Notes under the pieces: generated by a model
What the model was told of the DNA's origin: nothing
The model's database searches: none
What the model saw: the letters and a program-made list of their open reading frames with translations, nothing else
Shown here: positions 37,072-45,697 of the stretch, piece after piece
Layout of the letters: every line of letters begins with the position of its first letter
Position numbering within the stretch: the stretch's first letter is position 1
Position numbers and translations under genes: made by a program
Assembly (NCBI RefSeq): GCF_001571065.1
Contig: NZ_BCSW01000018.1
Coordinates: 1 to 58,229, forward strand
Length of the DNA: 58,229 bases
DNA from: Dietzia cinnamea NBRC 102147
GTDB lineage: Bacteria > Actinomycetota > Actinomycetes > Mycobacteriales > Mycobacteriaceae
Reading direction: 5' to 3'

Positions 37072-38703
37072 TCACCGTTCATAGCCCAGCCGGGCGTCGT
37101 CGAGGATCCGTGGCCGGTCGAGTGTGGAGGGCTCGAGCCGCATCGGCGCCACGTCGCGCCCGAAGCGGCCGGCGGCCTCGAGGGTTCCGGGGTCGAGGAA
37201 CCTCAGTCCACCGACGTCGGGGCGTAGCCGGAGATCCGGGGCGTCACCGTCGGCCGAGGCCAGGACGAAGCCCCAGTCCCCGAACGTCGGGACATGGACG
37301 TGATACGGGGTCGTCCCCCACCCGGCCGAGCCCACCGTGGCCACCGTCCTCCAGAACTGCCGCGGCGTGGAGAACGGGCTCCCCGACTGGACGACCATCA
37401 GACCGTTCTCGCCGGTCACCCCGCGTACGAGGCCGTAGAACTCCTCGGAGTACAGGCGGGACAGGGCGGCGTTGCGCGGGTCGGGCAGATCCACGAGCAC
37501 CGCCCCGAAACCGCCCGGCGGCACCGCCCTGTCGCCGCCCCGGCGCAGCCACGCGAAGGCGTCGTCCACCACGACCTCCACCCGCGGGTCGTCGAGAGAC
37601 CCCCGGTTGTCCGGGAGCAGTTCGGTGCGGGCGATATCCAGAACGGCCGGGTCGAGCTCCACCTGGACCACCCGCCGGACCCCGGGCACGGCCAGGAGGT
37701 CCCGGGCCGCCAGACCGTCGCCGCCCCCGAGCACCAGGACGTCGCCGGGCCGGTTCGCCACGGCGGGCTGGACCAACGCCTCGGTGTACCGGTACTCGTC
37801 GAGGCTCGAGTACTGGAGGGTGCCGTCGAGGTACAGTCGGCGGTCGGTACGCCCGTTGTAACGCGCCCTGGTGACGACGATCTCCTGGTACGCGGACTGG
37901 GTGTGGGAGAGCACCGGGTCCGGGTAGAGCTTGGCCCTCGACCACTCGGTGACGCCGTCGAGAGCGACGACCAGCGTGCCCAGCAGGGCCGCGACCAGTG
38001 TCAGCGACAGCGCCGCGACGACGGTCTGCGCCCGGGACAGCAGGCCCCGTAACGCGAGCGTGAGCAACACCGCCGCGGCGGCGACGTTGACCAACCCCGT
38101 GATGGCGGCGGCCTGCTGCATCCCTAACGACGGCACGAGCAGGAACGGCCACAGCAGTCCCCCGACGAGCGCGCCCAGGTAGTCGGCGGCGTTGAGATCG
38201 GCCAGCACCCGACCGGCTTCGGCCGACCCGGTCCGCCGACCGGTCTGCAGCAGGGACATGAGCAGCGGGACCTCTGCGCCCACCAGCATCCCGATCGCGG
38301 CGGTGGCCACCACGAGCGTGACCATAGATGCCGCGTCCGACCCGAGGGTCGTGAACGTCACGTAGAGGGCTGTCGCCGATACTCCTCCGACGAGCCCCAG
38401 CGTCGCCTCGACGCCGATGAAACTCGACGCCGGGCGGTCGACGAACGGCTTGGCCAGCAGCGCGCCGAGACCGAGGGCCGCGACGTACCCGGCCACCACG
38501 AGACTCGTGGCGACGATCCCGCCGCCCTGGACGGTGGTCGCGAGCGTGAGGAGAGCGAGTTCGTAGATCAGCCCGCAGGCGGCGCACGCGGCGACGGAGG
38601 CCAGGACGATCGGGCGCCACCAGCGGCCCGCACGCGGCGCGGGACGTCCGGCGGGCTCGGCCCCGGTCCGCACGGGGTCCGCCGTGCGGACCTCGTCAGG
38701 CAA
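37072..38703 (-). CDS. Membrane-bound spermidine-synthase-like (polyamine aminopropyltransferase-like) protein
   Basis: A 543-residue protein with about seven hydrophobic helices in residues ~28-255, fused to a C-terminal SpeE-like Rossmann domain. That domain has the SAM/dcSAM loop LVLGGGDGLAARDLL, VELDPAVLDIA, and VLVDLPDPRNAALSRLYS in place of the usual DSTDPxGP catalytic loop. It resembles Rv2601. Whether it makes polyamines is unproven; the altered loop argues for care. The TTG start overlaps the DUF350 gene by 8 bp; GTG 38673 is an alternative. It is the last gene of the five-gene operon. Confidence 0.83.
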   Translation of the reverse strand: MPDEVRTADPVRTGAEPAGRPAPRAGRWWRPIVLASVAACAACGLIYELALLTLATTVQGGGIVATSLVVAGYVAALGLGALLAKPFVDRPASSFIGVEATLGLVGGVSATALYVTFTTLGSDAASMVTLVVATAAIGMLVGAEVPLLMSLLQTGRRTGSAEAGRVLADLNAADYLGALVGGLLWPFLLVPSLGMQQAAAITGLVNVAAAAVLLTLALRGLLSRAQTVVAALSLTLVAALLGTLVVALDGVTEWSRAKLYPDPVLSHTQSAYQEIVVTRARYNGRTDRRLYLDGTLQYSSLDEYRYTEALVQPAVANRPGDVLVLGGGDGLAARDLLAVPGVRRVVQVELDPAVLDIARTELLPDNRGSLDDPRVEVVVDDAFAWLRRGGDRAVPPGGFGAVLVDLPDPRNAALSRLYSEEFYGLVRGVTGENGLMVVQSGSPFSTPRQFWRTVATVGSAGWGTTPYHVHVPTFGDWGFVLASADGDAPDLRLRPDVGGLRFLDPGTLEAAGRFGRDVAPMRLEPSTLDRPRILDDARLGYER

Positions 38704-39148
38704 TGGCGGCCGCGTTGACGGCGGCGACGGCGAGCAGCGTGGCGGCGACGGCGAGCACGGTGGTGCTGAACCGTGGGGCGCTGACGAGGTCGCGGAATCG
38801 ACCGGGGACCAGCAGTTCCAGGATCACCAGCGTGACGGCCTGGAAGATCACCCCGAGCAGGCCGTAGACGGCGACGTCGATCAGCCCCAGCACGAGAGAG
38901 TCCGACGCGTTCGTCATCACCGTGACGACGATGATCGCGAGGGAGATCGCCGAGGCCGCGAACAGCGCGGCCGCGTTGGGACGGTGGTCGACGAACACGT
39001 GGTGTCGCAGGCTTCCGGGCGTGAGCAGATCGAGCATGACGAACCCGAGCGTGAGGACCAGGGCGCCGACGCCGAAGTAGGCCAGCGACACCCCGATCCC
39101 GTCCAACAGTTCGGGTACGTGGTCGGCGGGTCCGGCGGCGAATGTCAC
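38696..39148 (-). CDS. DUF350 (YjfL-like) membrane protein
   Basis: A 150-residue four-helix membrane protein of the DUF350/YjfL family: helices at ~16-38, 56-78, 84-106 and 128-148, with LVLELLVPGRF-like polar ends. GTG 39148 follows GAGGAG by six bases. Its stop overlaps the start of the spermidine-synthase-like gene. The mycobacterial equivalent is Rv2600, in the same order. The function is unknown. Confidence 0.83.
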   Translation of the reverse strand: MTFAAGPADHVPELLDGIGVSLAYFGVGALVLTLGFVMLDLLTPGSLRHHVFVDHRPNAAALFAASAISLAIIVVTVMTNASDSLVLGLIDVAVYGLLGVIFQAVTLVILELLVPGRFRDLVSAPRFSTTVLAVAATLLAVAAVNAAAIA

Positions 39149-39191
39149 CGTGTCTCCTCGGGTTTCGGGTAGTGAGAGGGCGTCTCGCGGG

Positions 39192-39611
39192 TCACTTCGC
39201 GCCGACCCCGCCGGAGCTTCCTCCGGCGGACCGGGCGGGGCTGCCGGGTCCGAAGGCTCCACCGAGGAAGATGAATCCCCCGGAGCGGAGCGTGCGGGAG
39301 TTCTCATCGAGCTGGACGCGACACGGGAGATCGCCGGACCGGCCGACGACGATCATGTCGTCCCCGTACCTCAGGTACCGGGTGTCCTCGTTCAGCTGGT
39401 CGGCGTCCGGCCGCTCGTGGTCGCGGATGTCCCTCGCCGTGGCGTCGCGGTCGCCCCGACACTCGTAGGTCTGGGAGGCGCCCGCCACCGGGGAGTAGTT
39501 CTCCCGGACGTAGTGCACCGCGTTCTGACCGGTCCCCACGAGGACGAGTCCCAGCAGGACCGCGCACAGTCCGGCGGCCAGCGCGATGATCCAGCCGCGG
39601 TACGCCTTCAC
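39192..39611 (-). CDS. DUF4247 family membrane-anchored protein
   Basis: A 139-residue protein with one N-terminal membrane helix (WIIALAAGLCAVLLGLVLVG), then an extracytoplasmic-looking domain with CRGDRDATARDIRDHERPDA and YLRYGDDMIVVG, typical of DUF4247 (Rv2599-like). It ends with a Gly/Ser-rich tail (GGSSGGVGAK). The GTG start at 39611 shares one base with the DUF2617 stop (TAGTG). The role is unknown. Confidence 0.82.
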   Translation of the reverse strand: MKAYRGWIIALAAGLCAVLLGLVLVGTGQNAVHYVRENYSPVAGASQTYECRGDRDATARDIRDHERPDADQLNEDTRYLRYGDDMIVVGRSGDLPCRVQLDENSRTLRSGGFIFLGGAFGPGSPARSAGGSSGGVGAK

Positions 39612-40183
39612 TAAGCCACCTCCGCCGGCGCGCCGAGCCCGGCGACCCGGAGTCGGGACGAGGTGGCGACGACGTCGCCACCTCCGCGCCCGGCGGGGTC
39701 GTCCGCCGGGTAGAGATGCCAGGTGTCCCACGACCAGCCCGCGTCGTCGGGAGTCGGGGCCACCACCGTGAGCGCCCCCTCTGCACCGGGGAACCGTCCC
39801 GCGAGAACGGCGGGATCGGCCGCGGCGAGCGCGGTCAGACGATTTACCAGCTCCACGAAGGGACCAGCGGGCAGGGTCTCGGTGGCCCCGCGAAGGTGGT
39901 GGGCGCCCCACGGGCCGGGGCAGGACACCTCGGCCGGCAACGGTGCACCCCCGGCGGCCGTCGCCCGGCAGGACACCTCCTCGGTCATCGCGTCGCGACC
40001 GTCGATCACGAGCGTCACCGCGTGCGACGCACCGAGGATGGACAGGCGTAGAGCGATGTCGTGCGTCGGGTGCGCCAGAACGGTCGAGACGAGGGCGTCC
40101 CGCTCGGGTGTGACGCCGATCCGGTAGCCGAGTGCCGCGGCCGCCACGTCACTCGGCTCCGCGACGAGATCGTGCACGGTCAC
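39611..40183 (-). CDS. DUF2617 family protein
   Basis: A 190-residue soluble protein of the DUF2617 family (Rv2598-like), opening with DLVAEPSDVAAAALGYRIGV. Its sequence is rich in beta-strands with a WSWDTWHLYPADD motif near the C-terminus. No catalytic residues are evident. The GTG start lies within a GTGA overlap with the DUF4178 gene; the stop overlaps the DUF4247 start. Translational coupling on both sides points to a fixed stoichiometry. Confidence 0.82.
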   Translation of the reverse strand: MTVHDLVAEPSDVAAAALGYRIGVTPERDALVSTVLAHPTHDIALRLSILGASHAVTLVIDGRDAMTEEVSCRATAAGGAPLPAEVSCPGPWGAHHLRGATETLPAGPFVELVNRLTALAAADPAVLAGRFPGAEGALTVVAPTPDDAGWSWDTWHLYPADDPAGRGGGDVVATSSRLRVAGLGAPAEVA

Positions 40184-40806
40184 CGCCTGTAGTCCGGGTC
40201 GCCGGCCGCGGGCGGCGCCGGGTAGACCGTCAGCTCGCCCCGGGACACCGGGCGGCCGGATGAGACCTCCCAGCCGGCGCCGTCCCAGTTCTCGAACGAC
40301 AGCAGCGAGCTACCGTCCCCCGTGCGCATGTCCTGATACCGCATCCGTCCGCGCTCGGGCAGACCTGTGGTCCCCTCGCACGAGTACTCCGCCTCGCCCG
40401 ACTCCTCGAGACGGTGCACACGATCGTCGACGATCACCTCGGACCCGGGGCTGACGCCGAGGCCCTTGCGGGTGGTCCACCAGGTCAGCTCCAGGGTCCC
40501 CTCGTCCTCCTCCACACCGAGCCACTGCGCACCGTCCCCGCCCTCGAGCAGGTGCTCCCACCAGACGTACGGGCCCTGGCGCAGGGTGATCGATCCACGC
40601 ACCACGTAGTCGACACCGCCGTAGGCGACGATCGCACCGGGGCCGAGCTCACGCGGTCCGAATCCGTGAATCGGCTGGTCGGCGGCCAGCGGGTCGCGGC
40701 GGGGCGCGGCCGTGGCAGGCCTCGTCCCGCCCCGGGCCTTGACGATGATCCCGATGATCGCGACCACCGCGACCACCAACCCCACTATGACGAGTAGCTC
40801 TCCCAC
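40180..40806 (-). CDS. DUF4178 family membrane-anchored protein
   Basis: A 208-residue protein with one N-terminal membrane helix (LLVIVGLVVAVVAIIGIIV) and a cytosolic DUF4178 domain containing ELGPGAIVAYGGVDYVVRGSITL, WWEHLLEGGDGAQWLGVEEDEG and YWTTRKGLG-like strands, as in Rv2597. It is the first gene of the operon; GTG start. Upstream sequence carries a weak IdeR-like box and hairpins that may belong to the tRNA. The domain also occurs near membrane stress and polyamine-like genes in other bacteria, but its function is unknown. Confidence 0.82.
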   Translation of the reverse strand: MGELLVIVGLVVAVVAIIGIIVKARGGTRPATAAPRRDPLAADQPIHGFGPRELGPGAIVAYGGVDYVVRGSITLRQGPYVWWEHLLEGGDGAQWLGVEEDEGTLELTWWTTRKGLGVSPGSEVIVDDRVHRLEESGEAEYSCEGTTGLPERGRMRYQDMRTGDGSSLLSFENWDGAGWEVSSGRPVSRGELTVYPAPPAAGDPDYRR

Positions 40807-40862
40807 CGCGCATCCACTCCCGGATCGATGATCGACGGTCGACCCGGGCCGCCGCTTCGTGA

Positions 40863-40881
40863 CCAGGAAAGGCTAACCCAC
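40863..40881. promoter_or_regulatory. Weak IdeR/DtxR-box-like sequence upstream of the DUF4178 operon
   Basis: CCAGGAAAGGCTAACCCAC matches the 19-bp IdeR consensus (TTAGGTTAGGCTAACCTAA) at 13 positions, including the complete AGGCTAACC half. It lies 57 bases upstream of the DUF4178 start. The left half is poor, so function is uncertain. Confidence 0.25.
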
Positions 40882-40916
40882 CCGGCTCCGTGCGAGGCGC
40901 CCGGTTCACGCGAGGC

Positions 40917-40974
40917 GAGTCCATCTCCCCGAAATGGACTCAGGGCCGGCTCCCCGCTCGGGAAACCGACCCTG
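40917..40974 (-). terminator. Two adjacent hairpins downstream of tRNA-Pro
   Basis: On the minus strand a 34-base hairpin (40974-40941; 15 pairs with three G-U, four-base loop GAGC) begins 18 bases after the tRNA 3' end. It abuts a second hairpin (40941-40917; GAGTCCAT/ATGGACTC, nine-base loop) which contains TTTC. Together they are a good terminator for the tRNA, although no long U-run follows. Confidence 0.6.
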
Positions 40975-40991
40975 ATCTCGTCCACTCTGTG

Positions 40992-41065
<74 letters not shown>

Positions 41066-41138
41066 TCACCGTCTCCGCGGCTCGCGCGGCGACTGGATCA
41101 GACTAGCGCACCCCCTCGCCCGGACCGAAATCGCCTGG

Positions 41139-42605
41139 TCACTTGCGCTGTCGACGCTCCTTGACGCGGACGTTGACCCGCACCGGGGAGCCGTCGAAAC
41201 CGAACGTCTCACGCAGACGACGCTCGAGGAACCGGCGGTACCCGGCCTCGAGGAAGCCCGTGGAGAAGAACACGAACGTCGGCGGCCGGGTGGTGGCCTG
41301 CGTGCAGAACCGGATGCGGGGCAGACGCCCGCCGCGCATGGGCGGCGGCGTCGCCGCGACGACCTCGTTCATCCAGGTGTTGAGCGGCCCGGTGGGGATC
41401 CGCTTGTCCCACGAGTCGAGCGCGGTCTCCATCGCCGGCACCAGCTTCGCCAGCGCACGGCCCGTCTTGGCGGAGATGTTGACACGGTGCGCCCAGGAGA
41501 GGACCCGTGACAGCTCGCGGTCGATCTCCTTGTCCAGGTCGTAGCGGCGGTCCTCGTCGACGAGATCCCACTTGTTGAACGCGATCACCAGCGCGCGCCC
41601 GGCGTCGGCGACCATGGAGATCACCCGCAGGTCCTGCTCGGTGATGGGCTCGGAGGCGTCGAGGAGCAGCACCACGACCTCGGCGGCCTCGATCGCACCG
41701 CGGGTGCGCAGCGAGGCGTAGTACTCGTGCCCGTAGGCCTGGTTGACCTTGCGCCGCAGCCCGGCCGTGTCGACGAACCGCCACGTGCGGCCCCCGAGCT
41801 CGACCAGCGAGTCGACGGGGTCGACCGTGGTGCCGGCGACGTTGTCGACCACGGCGCGGTCCTCGCCCGTGAGCTTGTTGAGCAGGCTCGACTTGCCCAC
41901 GTTGGGCTTGCCCACCAGGGCCACCCGGCGCGGCACGTCGGCCGCCTCGCGCATCCTCGCCTTGGAGGGCAGCTGCCTCAGGATCTCGTCGAGCAGGTCG
42001 GCGGTGCCGCGCCCGTGTGCCGCGGAGATGGCATAAGGCTGGTCGAGCCCGAGCCCCCAGAACTCGGCGGCCTCGAGCTCGGCCTTATCGCTGTCGACCT
42101 TGTTGACGGCGAGGATCACCGGGGTCTCGGCGCGGCGCAGACTCCTGGCCACCGTCTCGTCGGCCGCGGTGATCCCCACGGTGCCGTCACAGACCAGCAC
42201 GATGAGGTCGGCGGTCCCCATGGCGATCTCGGCCTGCTGGGCGATCGAGCGGTGCATGCCCTTGGCGTCCTGCTCCCAGCCGCCGGTGTCCTGGACCATG
42301 AAGGTCCGGCCGTTCCACAGCGCCTCGTAGGAGACGCGGTCGCGCGTGACCCCCGGGACGTCCTCGACCACGGCCTCGCGGCGGCCGATGATCCGGTTGA
42401 CCAGCGTGGACTTGCCGACGTTGGGGCGGCCGACGATCGCGACGGTGGGGAGGATCTCCACGCCCTCGGTCACCGCCCCGATCTCGTCGGCGAACTCCGC
42501 GGCGACCGCGTCCCAGTCGGTGTCGTCGTTCCAGGCGTCCTCGACGGTCTCCTCGCCGGGGCCGGTCGGCAGGTCGAAGTCGGTGGTGTCCTCGTTGCTC
42601 GTCAC
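41139..42605 (-). CDS. der: Ribosome-assembly GTPase Der (EngA)
   Basis: Double-GTPase needed for 50S subunit maturation, 488 residues. Two G1 P-loops are visible: GRPNVGKST and GKPNVGKSS. Each is followed by its DxxG (DTGG, DTAG) and NKxD (NKVD, NKWD) motifs, then a C-terminal KH-like domain. An acidic N-terminal extension of about 50 residues precedes the first domain. The GTG start overlaps the cmk stop by four bases (GTGA). Confidence 0.95.
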   Translation of the reverse strand: MTSNEDTTDFDLPTGPGEETVEDAWNDDTDWDAVAAEFADEIGAVTEGVEILPTVAIVGRPNVGKSTLVNRIIGRREAVVEDVPGVTRDRVSYEALWNGRTFMVQDTGGWEQDAKGMHRSIAQQAEIAMGTADLIVLVCDGTVGITAADETVARSLRRAETPVILAVNKVDSDKAELEAAEFWGLGLDQPYAISAAHGRGTADLLDEILRQLPSKARMREAADVPRRVALVGKPNVGKSSLLNKLTGEDRAVVDNVAGTTVDPVDSLVELGGRTWRFVDTAGLRRKVNQAYGHEYYASLRTRGAIEAAEVVVLLLDASEPITEQDLRVISMVADAGRALVIAFNKWDLVDEDRRYDLDKEIDRELSRVLSWAHRVNISAKTGRALAKLVPAMETALDSWDKRIPTGPLNTWMNEVVAATPPPMRGGRLPRIRFCTQATTRPPTFVFFSTGFLEAGYRRFLERRLRETFGFDGSPVRVNVRVKERRQRK

Positions 42606-43354
42606 TGTGCGTTCCCTTCTGCGGTGGCGCCGTGCGACGCGTGGGTGCCCTCGGCGAGCGCGACCAGCCGGTCGAGCACCTCGTCGAGGGTGAGGTCGGA
42701 GGTGTCGATGACGACCGCGTCGGCGGCCGGCCGCAGGGGGCTCGCGGCGCGCGTGGAGTCCTTGCGGTCGCGCTCGATGACGGCGGCGAGCACCTCGTCG
42801 TAGTCGGCCGCGCGTCCGGCGGCCAGGTCCTGGTCGGTACGGCGGCGCGCGCGGACCTCCGGGCTGGCGGTGAGATAGATCTTCACCTCGGCGTCCGGCA
42901 GGACGACGGTCCCGATGTCCCGGCCCTCGAGGACGACCGTGCCGCCGTCGGACGCCAGGCGCCGTTGGAGCCGGACGAGGTTCTCGCGCACCTCGGGCAC
43001 GGCGGAGACCGCGGAGACGTCCGCGGTGACGCGTGCGGTGCGGATCTCCTCGCTCACGTCCTCGCCGCCGAGCAGGACGCACTCGGCGCCGGCGTCGGTG
43101 CCGATCTCCAGGGGTAGATCCGCGGTCGCGGCGATGACGGCGGCGGAGTCCTCGGGGTCGATCCCGGCGCGCAGGACCTGCAGGGTGGCGACCCGGTACA
43201 TGGCGCCGGTGTCGAGGTAGGCGCCGCCGAGCCGGCGCGCCAGCGTCCGGGCGAGCGTGGACTTACCGGTACCGGCCGGCCCGTCGATGGCGATACGGCG
43301 ACGCGGCGCGGGCGCGGGCCCCGTCGCGGAGGCGGAGGCGGGGACGGCGCTCAC
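42602..43354 (-). CDS. cmk: Cytidylate kinase
   Basis: Phosphorylates CMP and dCMP, 250 residues. The P-loop is [13 protein letters not shown] (23-35), with the substrate-binding LDTGAMYR and [15 protein letters not shown], and the LID motif RRRTDQD. GTG 43354 shares four bases with the rluB stop. It is second in the rluB-cmk-der chain; in some actinobacteria cmk and der are fused into one protein, here they stay separate. Confidence 0.95.
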   Translation of the reverse strand: MSAVPASASATGPAPAPRRRIAIDGPAGTGKSTLARTLARRLGGAYLDTGAMYRVATLQVLRAGIDPEDSAAVIAATADLPLEIGTDAGAECVLLGGEDVSEEIRTARVTADVSAVSAVPEVRENLVRLQRRLASDGGTVVLEGRDIGTVVLPDAEVKIYLTASPEVRARRRTDQDLAAGRAADYDEVLAAVIERDRKDSTRAASPLRPAADAVVIDTSDLTLDEVLDRLVALAEGTHASHGATAEGNAQ

Positions 43355-44109
43355 AGGCCCACCGCCTCGTAGAGGTCGGAGACCTCTCTGCGGTTGAGCT
43401 TGCGGAAGGTGCCCGCGCGCTGGTCGCCGAGCGCGACCGAGCCGAAGCGGGTCCGCACGAGTGACTCGACCGGGTGGCCGACCTCGGCGAGCAGCCGACG
43501 GACGATGTGCTTGCGCCCCTCGTGGAGCACGACCTTGACCAGCGACCGCCCGTCGTGGACGTCGAGGAGCGAGAACTGGTCGACCTTCGCCGGACCGTCC
43601 TCGAGCTCGACGCCCTCGCGCAGCTGCTTGCCGATGCCCTTGCCGACCACGCCGGTGACGGTCGCCATGTACGTCTTGGACACCTCATATGACGGGTGCA
43701 TGAGGCGGTGCGCCAGCTCGCCGTCGTTGGTCACCAGGAGCAGGCCCTCGGTGTCGGCGTCGAGGCGGCCGACATGGAACAGCCGCTGTCCCGCGTCGAT
43801 GCGGTCGGCCACGAGGTCGCCCACGCAGGGCCGACCCATCTCATCGGACATGGTCGTGTGGTACCCGCGGGGCTTGTTGAGCGCGAGGTGCACGAGGGTG
43901 TCGTCGAGCACGATGCGGGTGCCGTCGACGCGGATCACGGCGGTGGCGGGATCCACCTTGACGCCCATCTCGCGCACGATCTTCCCGTCGACCTCCACCC
44001 GCCCACGGGCGATGAGGTCCTCGGAGGCCCGGCGGGAGGCGACCCCGGCCTGCGCCAGGATCTTCTGCAGGCGGACCGGTGCGCCGTCTCGGCCAGCGGA
44101 TTCAGTCAT
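43351..44109 (-). CDS. rluB: Ribosomal large subunit pseudouridine synthase B
   Basis: Pseudouridylates 23S rRNA in the 2605 region, 252 residues. It has an N-terminal S4 RNA-binding domain ([27 protein letters not shown]) and the RluB/RsuA catalytic Asp in [16 protein letters not shown], with [11 protein letters not shown] and [11 protein letters not shown] as conserved blocks. ATG/GTG at 44109. Seven bases separate it from the scpB stop. Confidence 0.93.
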   Translation of the reverse strand: MTESAGRDGAPVRLQKILAQAGVASRRASEDLIARGRVEVDGKIVREMGVKVDPATAVIRVDGTRIVLDDTLVHLALNKPRGYHTTMSDEMGRPCVGDLVADRIDAGQRLFHVGRLDADTEGLLLVTNDGELAHRLMHPSYEVSKTYMATVTGVVGKGIGKQLREGVELEDGPAKVDQFSLLDVHDGRSLVKVVLHEGRKHIVRRLLAEVGHPVESLVRTRFGSVALGDQRAGTFRKLNRREVSDLYEAVGL

Positions 44110-44116
44110 GGGTGAG

Positions 44117-44845
44117 TCACATCTCTTCGTCGTCGTCTCGGGGGGTGGGTTCGGGCGCCGCCGCGCGGCGCCGCCCCAGGGGGATCCGCGGATCCTCCGC
44201 GGGGTCGTCGCTCATCTCGTCGACCAGGTCGACATCCGGTAGCAGCGGGGCGATGTCCGGCAGCTCGTCGAGCGACGCGAGCCCCAATCTTTCCAGAAAT
44301 AGTTCCGTCGTCCTATACAGCATGCCCCCGGTGTCGGCGTCGGTGCCGCATTCGACCGCCAGTCCGCGCGCCACGAGGGTCCGCATGACGCCGTCGACGT
44401 TGACGCCGCGGACCGCCGCGATGCGGGAGCGGGTCACCGGCTGGCGGTAGGCGATCACCGCGAGCGTCTCCAACGCGGCGCGGGTCAGCCGCGAGCTCGT
44501 CCCGTCCGTGAGGAGCCGCTCGACGTACGGCGCCAGCTCGCGACGCGTGTAGAGGCGCCAGCCGTCACCGGTGCGTCTCAGGTCGATCCCACTGCCCGCC
44601 GCGGTGAGCTCCTCGCGCCACGCCTGCAACTCCGCCTCGACCTCCGTGACCGTGGACCCGGCAGCCGCCGCCAGCGCGTTCTCCGCCGTCGGCTGGTCCA
44701 CCACGAGCAACAGGGCCTCGAGCCGCGCCCGCAGGGGCGGGACGTCCGTTCCGGGGCCACCGGGCTCGTCGTCGTCGCCGTCCGGTCCCACCGCGCCCAC
44801 CCGACCCACGTCGCCGGGAGCGCCCACGTCACCACTCACGTCCAC
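44117..44845 (-). CDS. scpB: Segregation and condensation protein B
   Basis: Kleisin-associated subunit of the SMC-ScpAB condensin, 242 residues. Two winged-helix domains are visible; the second has LTRAALETLAVIAYRQPVTRSRIAAVRGVN, the most conserved ScpB segment. N- and C-terminal tails are Asp/Gly- and Asp/Glu-rich. The GTG at 44845 overlaps scpA by 10 bases, and an in-frame GTG at 44839 would give the more usual four-base GTGA overlap. Confidence 0.92.
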   Translation of the reverse strand: MDVSGDVGAPGDVGRVGAVGPDGDDDEPGGPGTDVPPLRARLEALLLVVDQPTAENALAAAAGSTVTEVEAELQAWREELTAAGSGIDLRRTGDGWRLYTRRELAPYVERLLTDGTSSRLTRAALETLAVIAYRQPVTRSRIAAVRGVNVDGVMRTLVARGLAVECGTDADTGGMLYRTTELFLERLGLASLDELPDIAPLLPDVDLVDEMSDDPAEDPRIPLGRRRAAAPEPTPRDDDEEM

Positions 44846-45690
44846 TCGTCCCTCCCCCTCGTCACCTCGTCGGCCTCGCCGCCGGTCCAGCTCACCGACA
44901 ACTCCCCCAGCGCCTCGTCCTGGGAGAGCGCGACCGCGCGCGCCCGGTACAACTCCAACAAGGCGAGGAACCTGGCGACGACGACGAGGGAGTCGTCACA
45001 ACCCGAGATCAGTTCGCGGAAATCCACCCACCGGCCCTCGCCGTGGAACCGCAGCAGCTCGAGGACGCGGGCAGCCTGCTCGGGGACCGAGACCACGGGA
45101 GCGTGGACGTGCCCCACCCCCACCTCCTCCACCGGCCGCGGCCGGAACGCCACCGCGGCGATGGTGGCGAACTGCTCCGGATCCACCCCGAGCTCGACCT
45201 CGGGCAGCAGTCCGAGGAACTCCTCGTCCGGCCCGGCGGTCCGGGGATACGAGTGCCGCGCGGTCCGGTCGAGCTCGGCGAACAGCTCCGCCACCCGTCT
45301 GAACGCCCGGAACTGCAGCAACCGCGCGAACAGCAGGTCGCGGGCCTGCAGCAGCGCCAGGTCCTCGGGGTCCTGCACCTCACCCGACGGCACCAGCCGC
45401 GCGGTCTTGAGGTCCAACAGCGTCGCCGCCACCACGAGGAACTCGGTGACCTCCTCCAGCCCCGCCTCCTCGCCCAGCCGGCGCGTGTGGGCGATGAACT
45501 CGTCGGTCACGGCGTGGAGCGCGACCTCGGTGACGTCCAGCCTGCGCGAGTCGATGAGCCCCAGCAGCAGGTCGAACGGGCCCGTGAAGTTCGTGAGGTG
45601 AACGGTGAACGCCCGCGGGTCGCCGGCCTCCGGGGCGGTGATGTCCCCGGCGCCTTCCCTCTCAGGGGACCGCGCCCCCGCCCCGGTCAC
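44836..45690 (-). CDS. scpA: Segregation and condensation protein A
   Basis: Kleisin subunit of the SMC complex, 284 residues. The N-terminal domain shows FTGPFDLLLGLIDSRRLDVTEVALHAVTDEF, then TEFLVVAATLLDLKTARLVP, and a C-terminal winged helix with DDSLVVVARFLALLELYRARAVALSQ. GTG 45690 lies seven bases after the parA stop; a longer frame into parA exists but is implausible. scpA, scpB and parA together suggest a chromosome-organisation operon. Confidence 0.92.
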   Translation of the reverse strand: MTGAGARSPEREGAGDITAPEAGDPRAFTVHLTNFTGPFDLLLGLIDSRRLDVTEVALHAVTDEFIAHTRRLGEEAGLEEVTEFLVVAATLLDLKTARLVPSGEVQDPEDLALLQARDLLFARLLQFRAFRRVAELFAELDRTARHSYPRTAGPDEEFLGLLPEVELGVDPEQFATIAAVAFRPRPVEEVGVGHVHAPVVSVPEQAARVLELLRFHGEGRWVDFRELISGCDDSLVVVARFLALLELYRARAVALSQDEALGELSVSWTGGEADEVTRGRDEWT

Positions 45691-45697
45691 CGCGCGC

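Noticed and set aside
36396-37874. An open frame on the plus strand through the 24-bp repeat, giving an 8-residue peptide repeat (PVFPRGPR type)
   Set aside because: The frame depends on high GC and overlaps two convincing minus-strand genes at both ends; no start signal. The repeat itself is reported.
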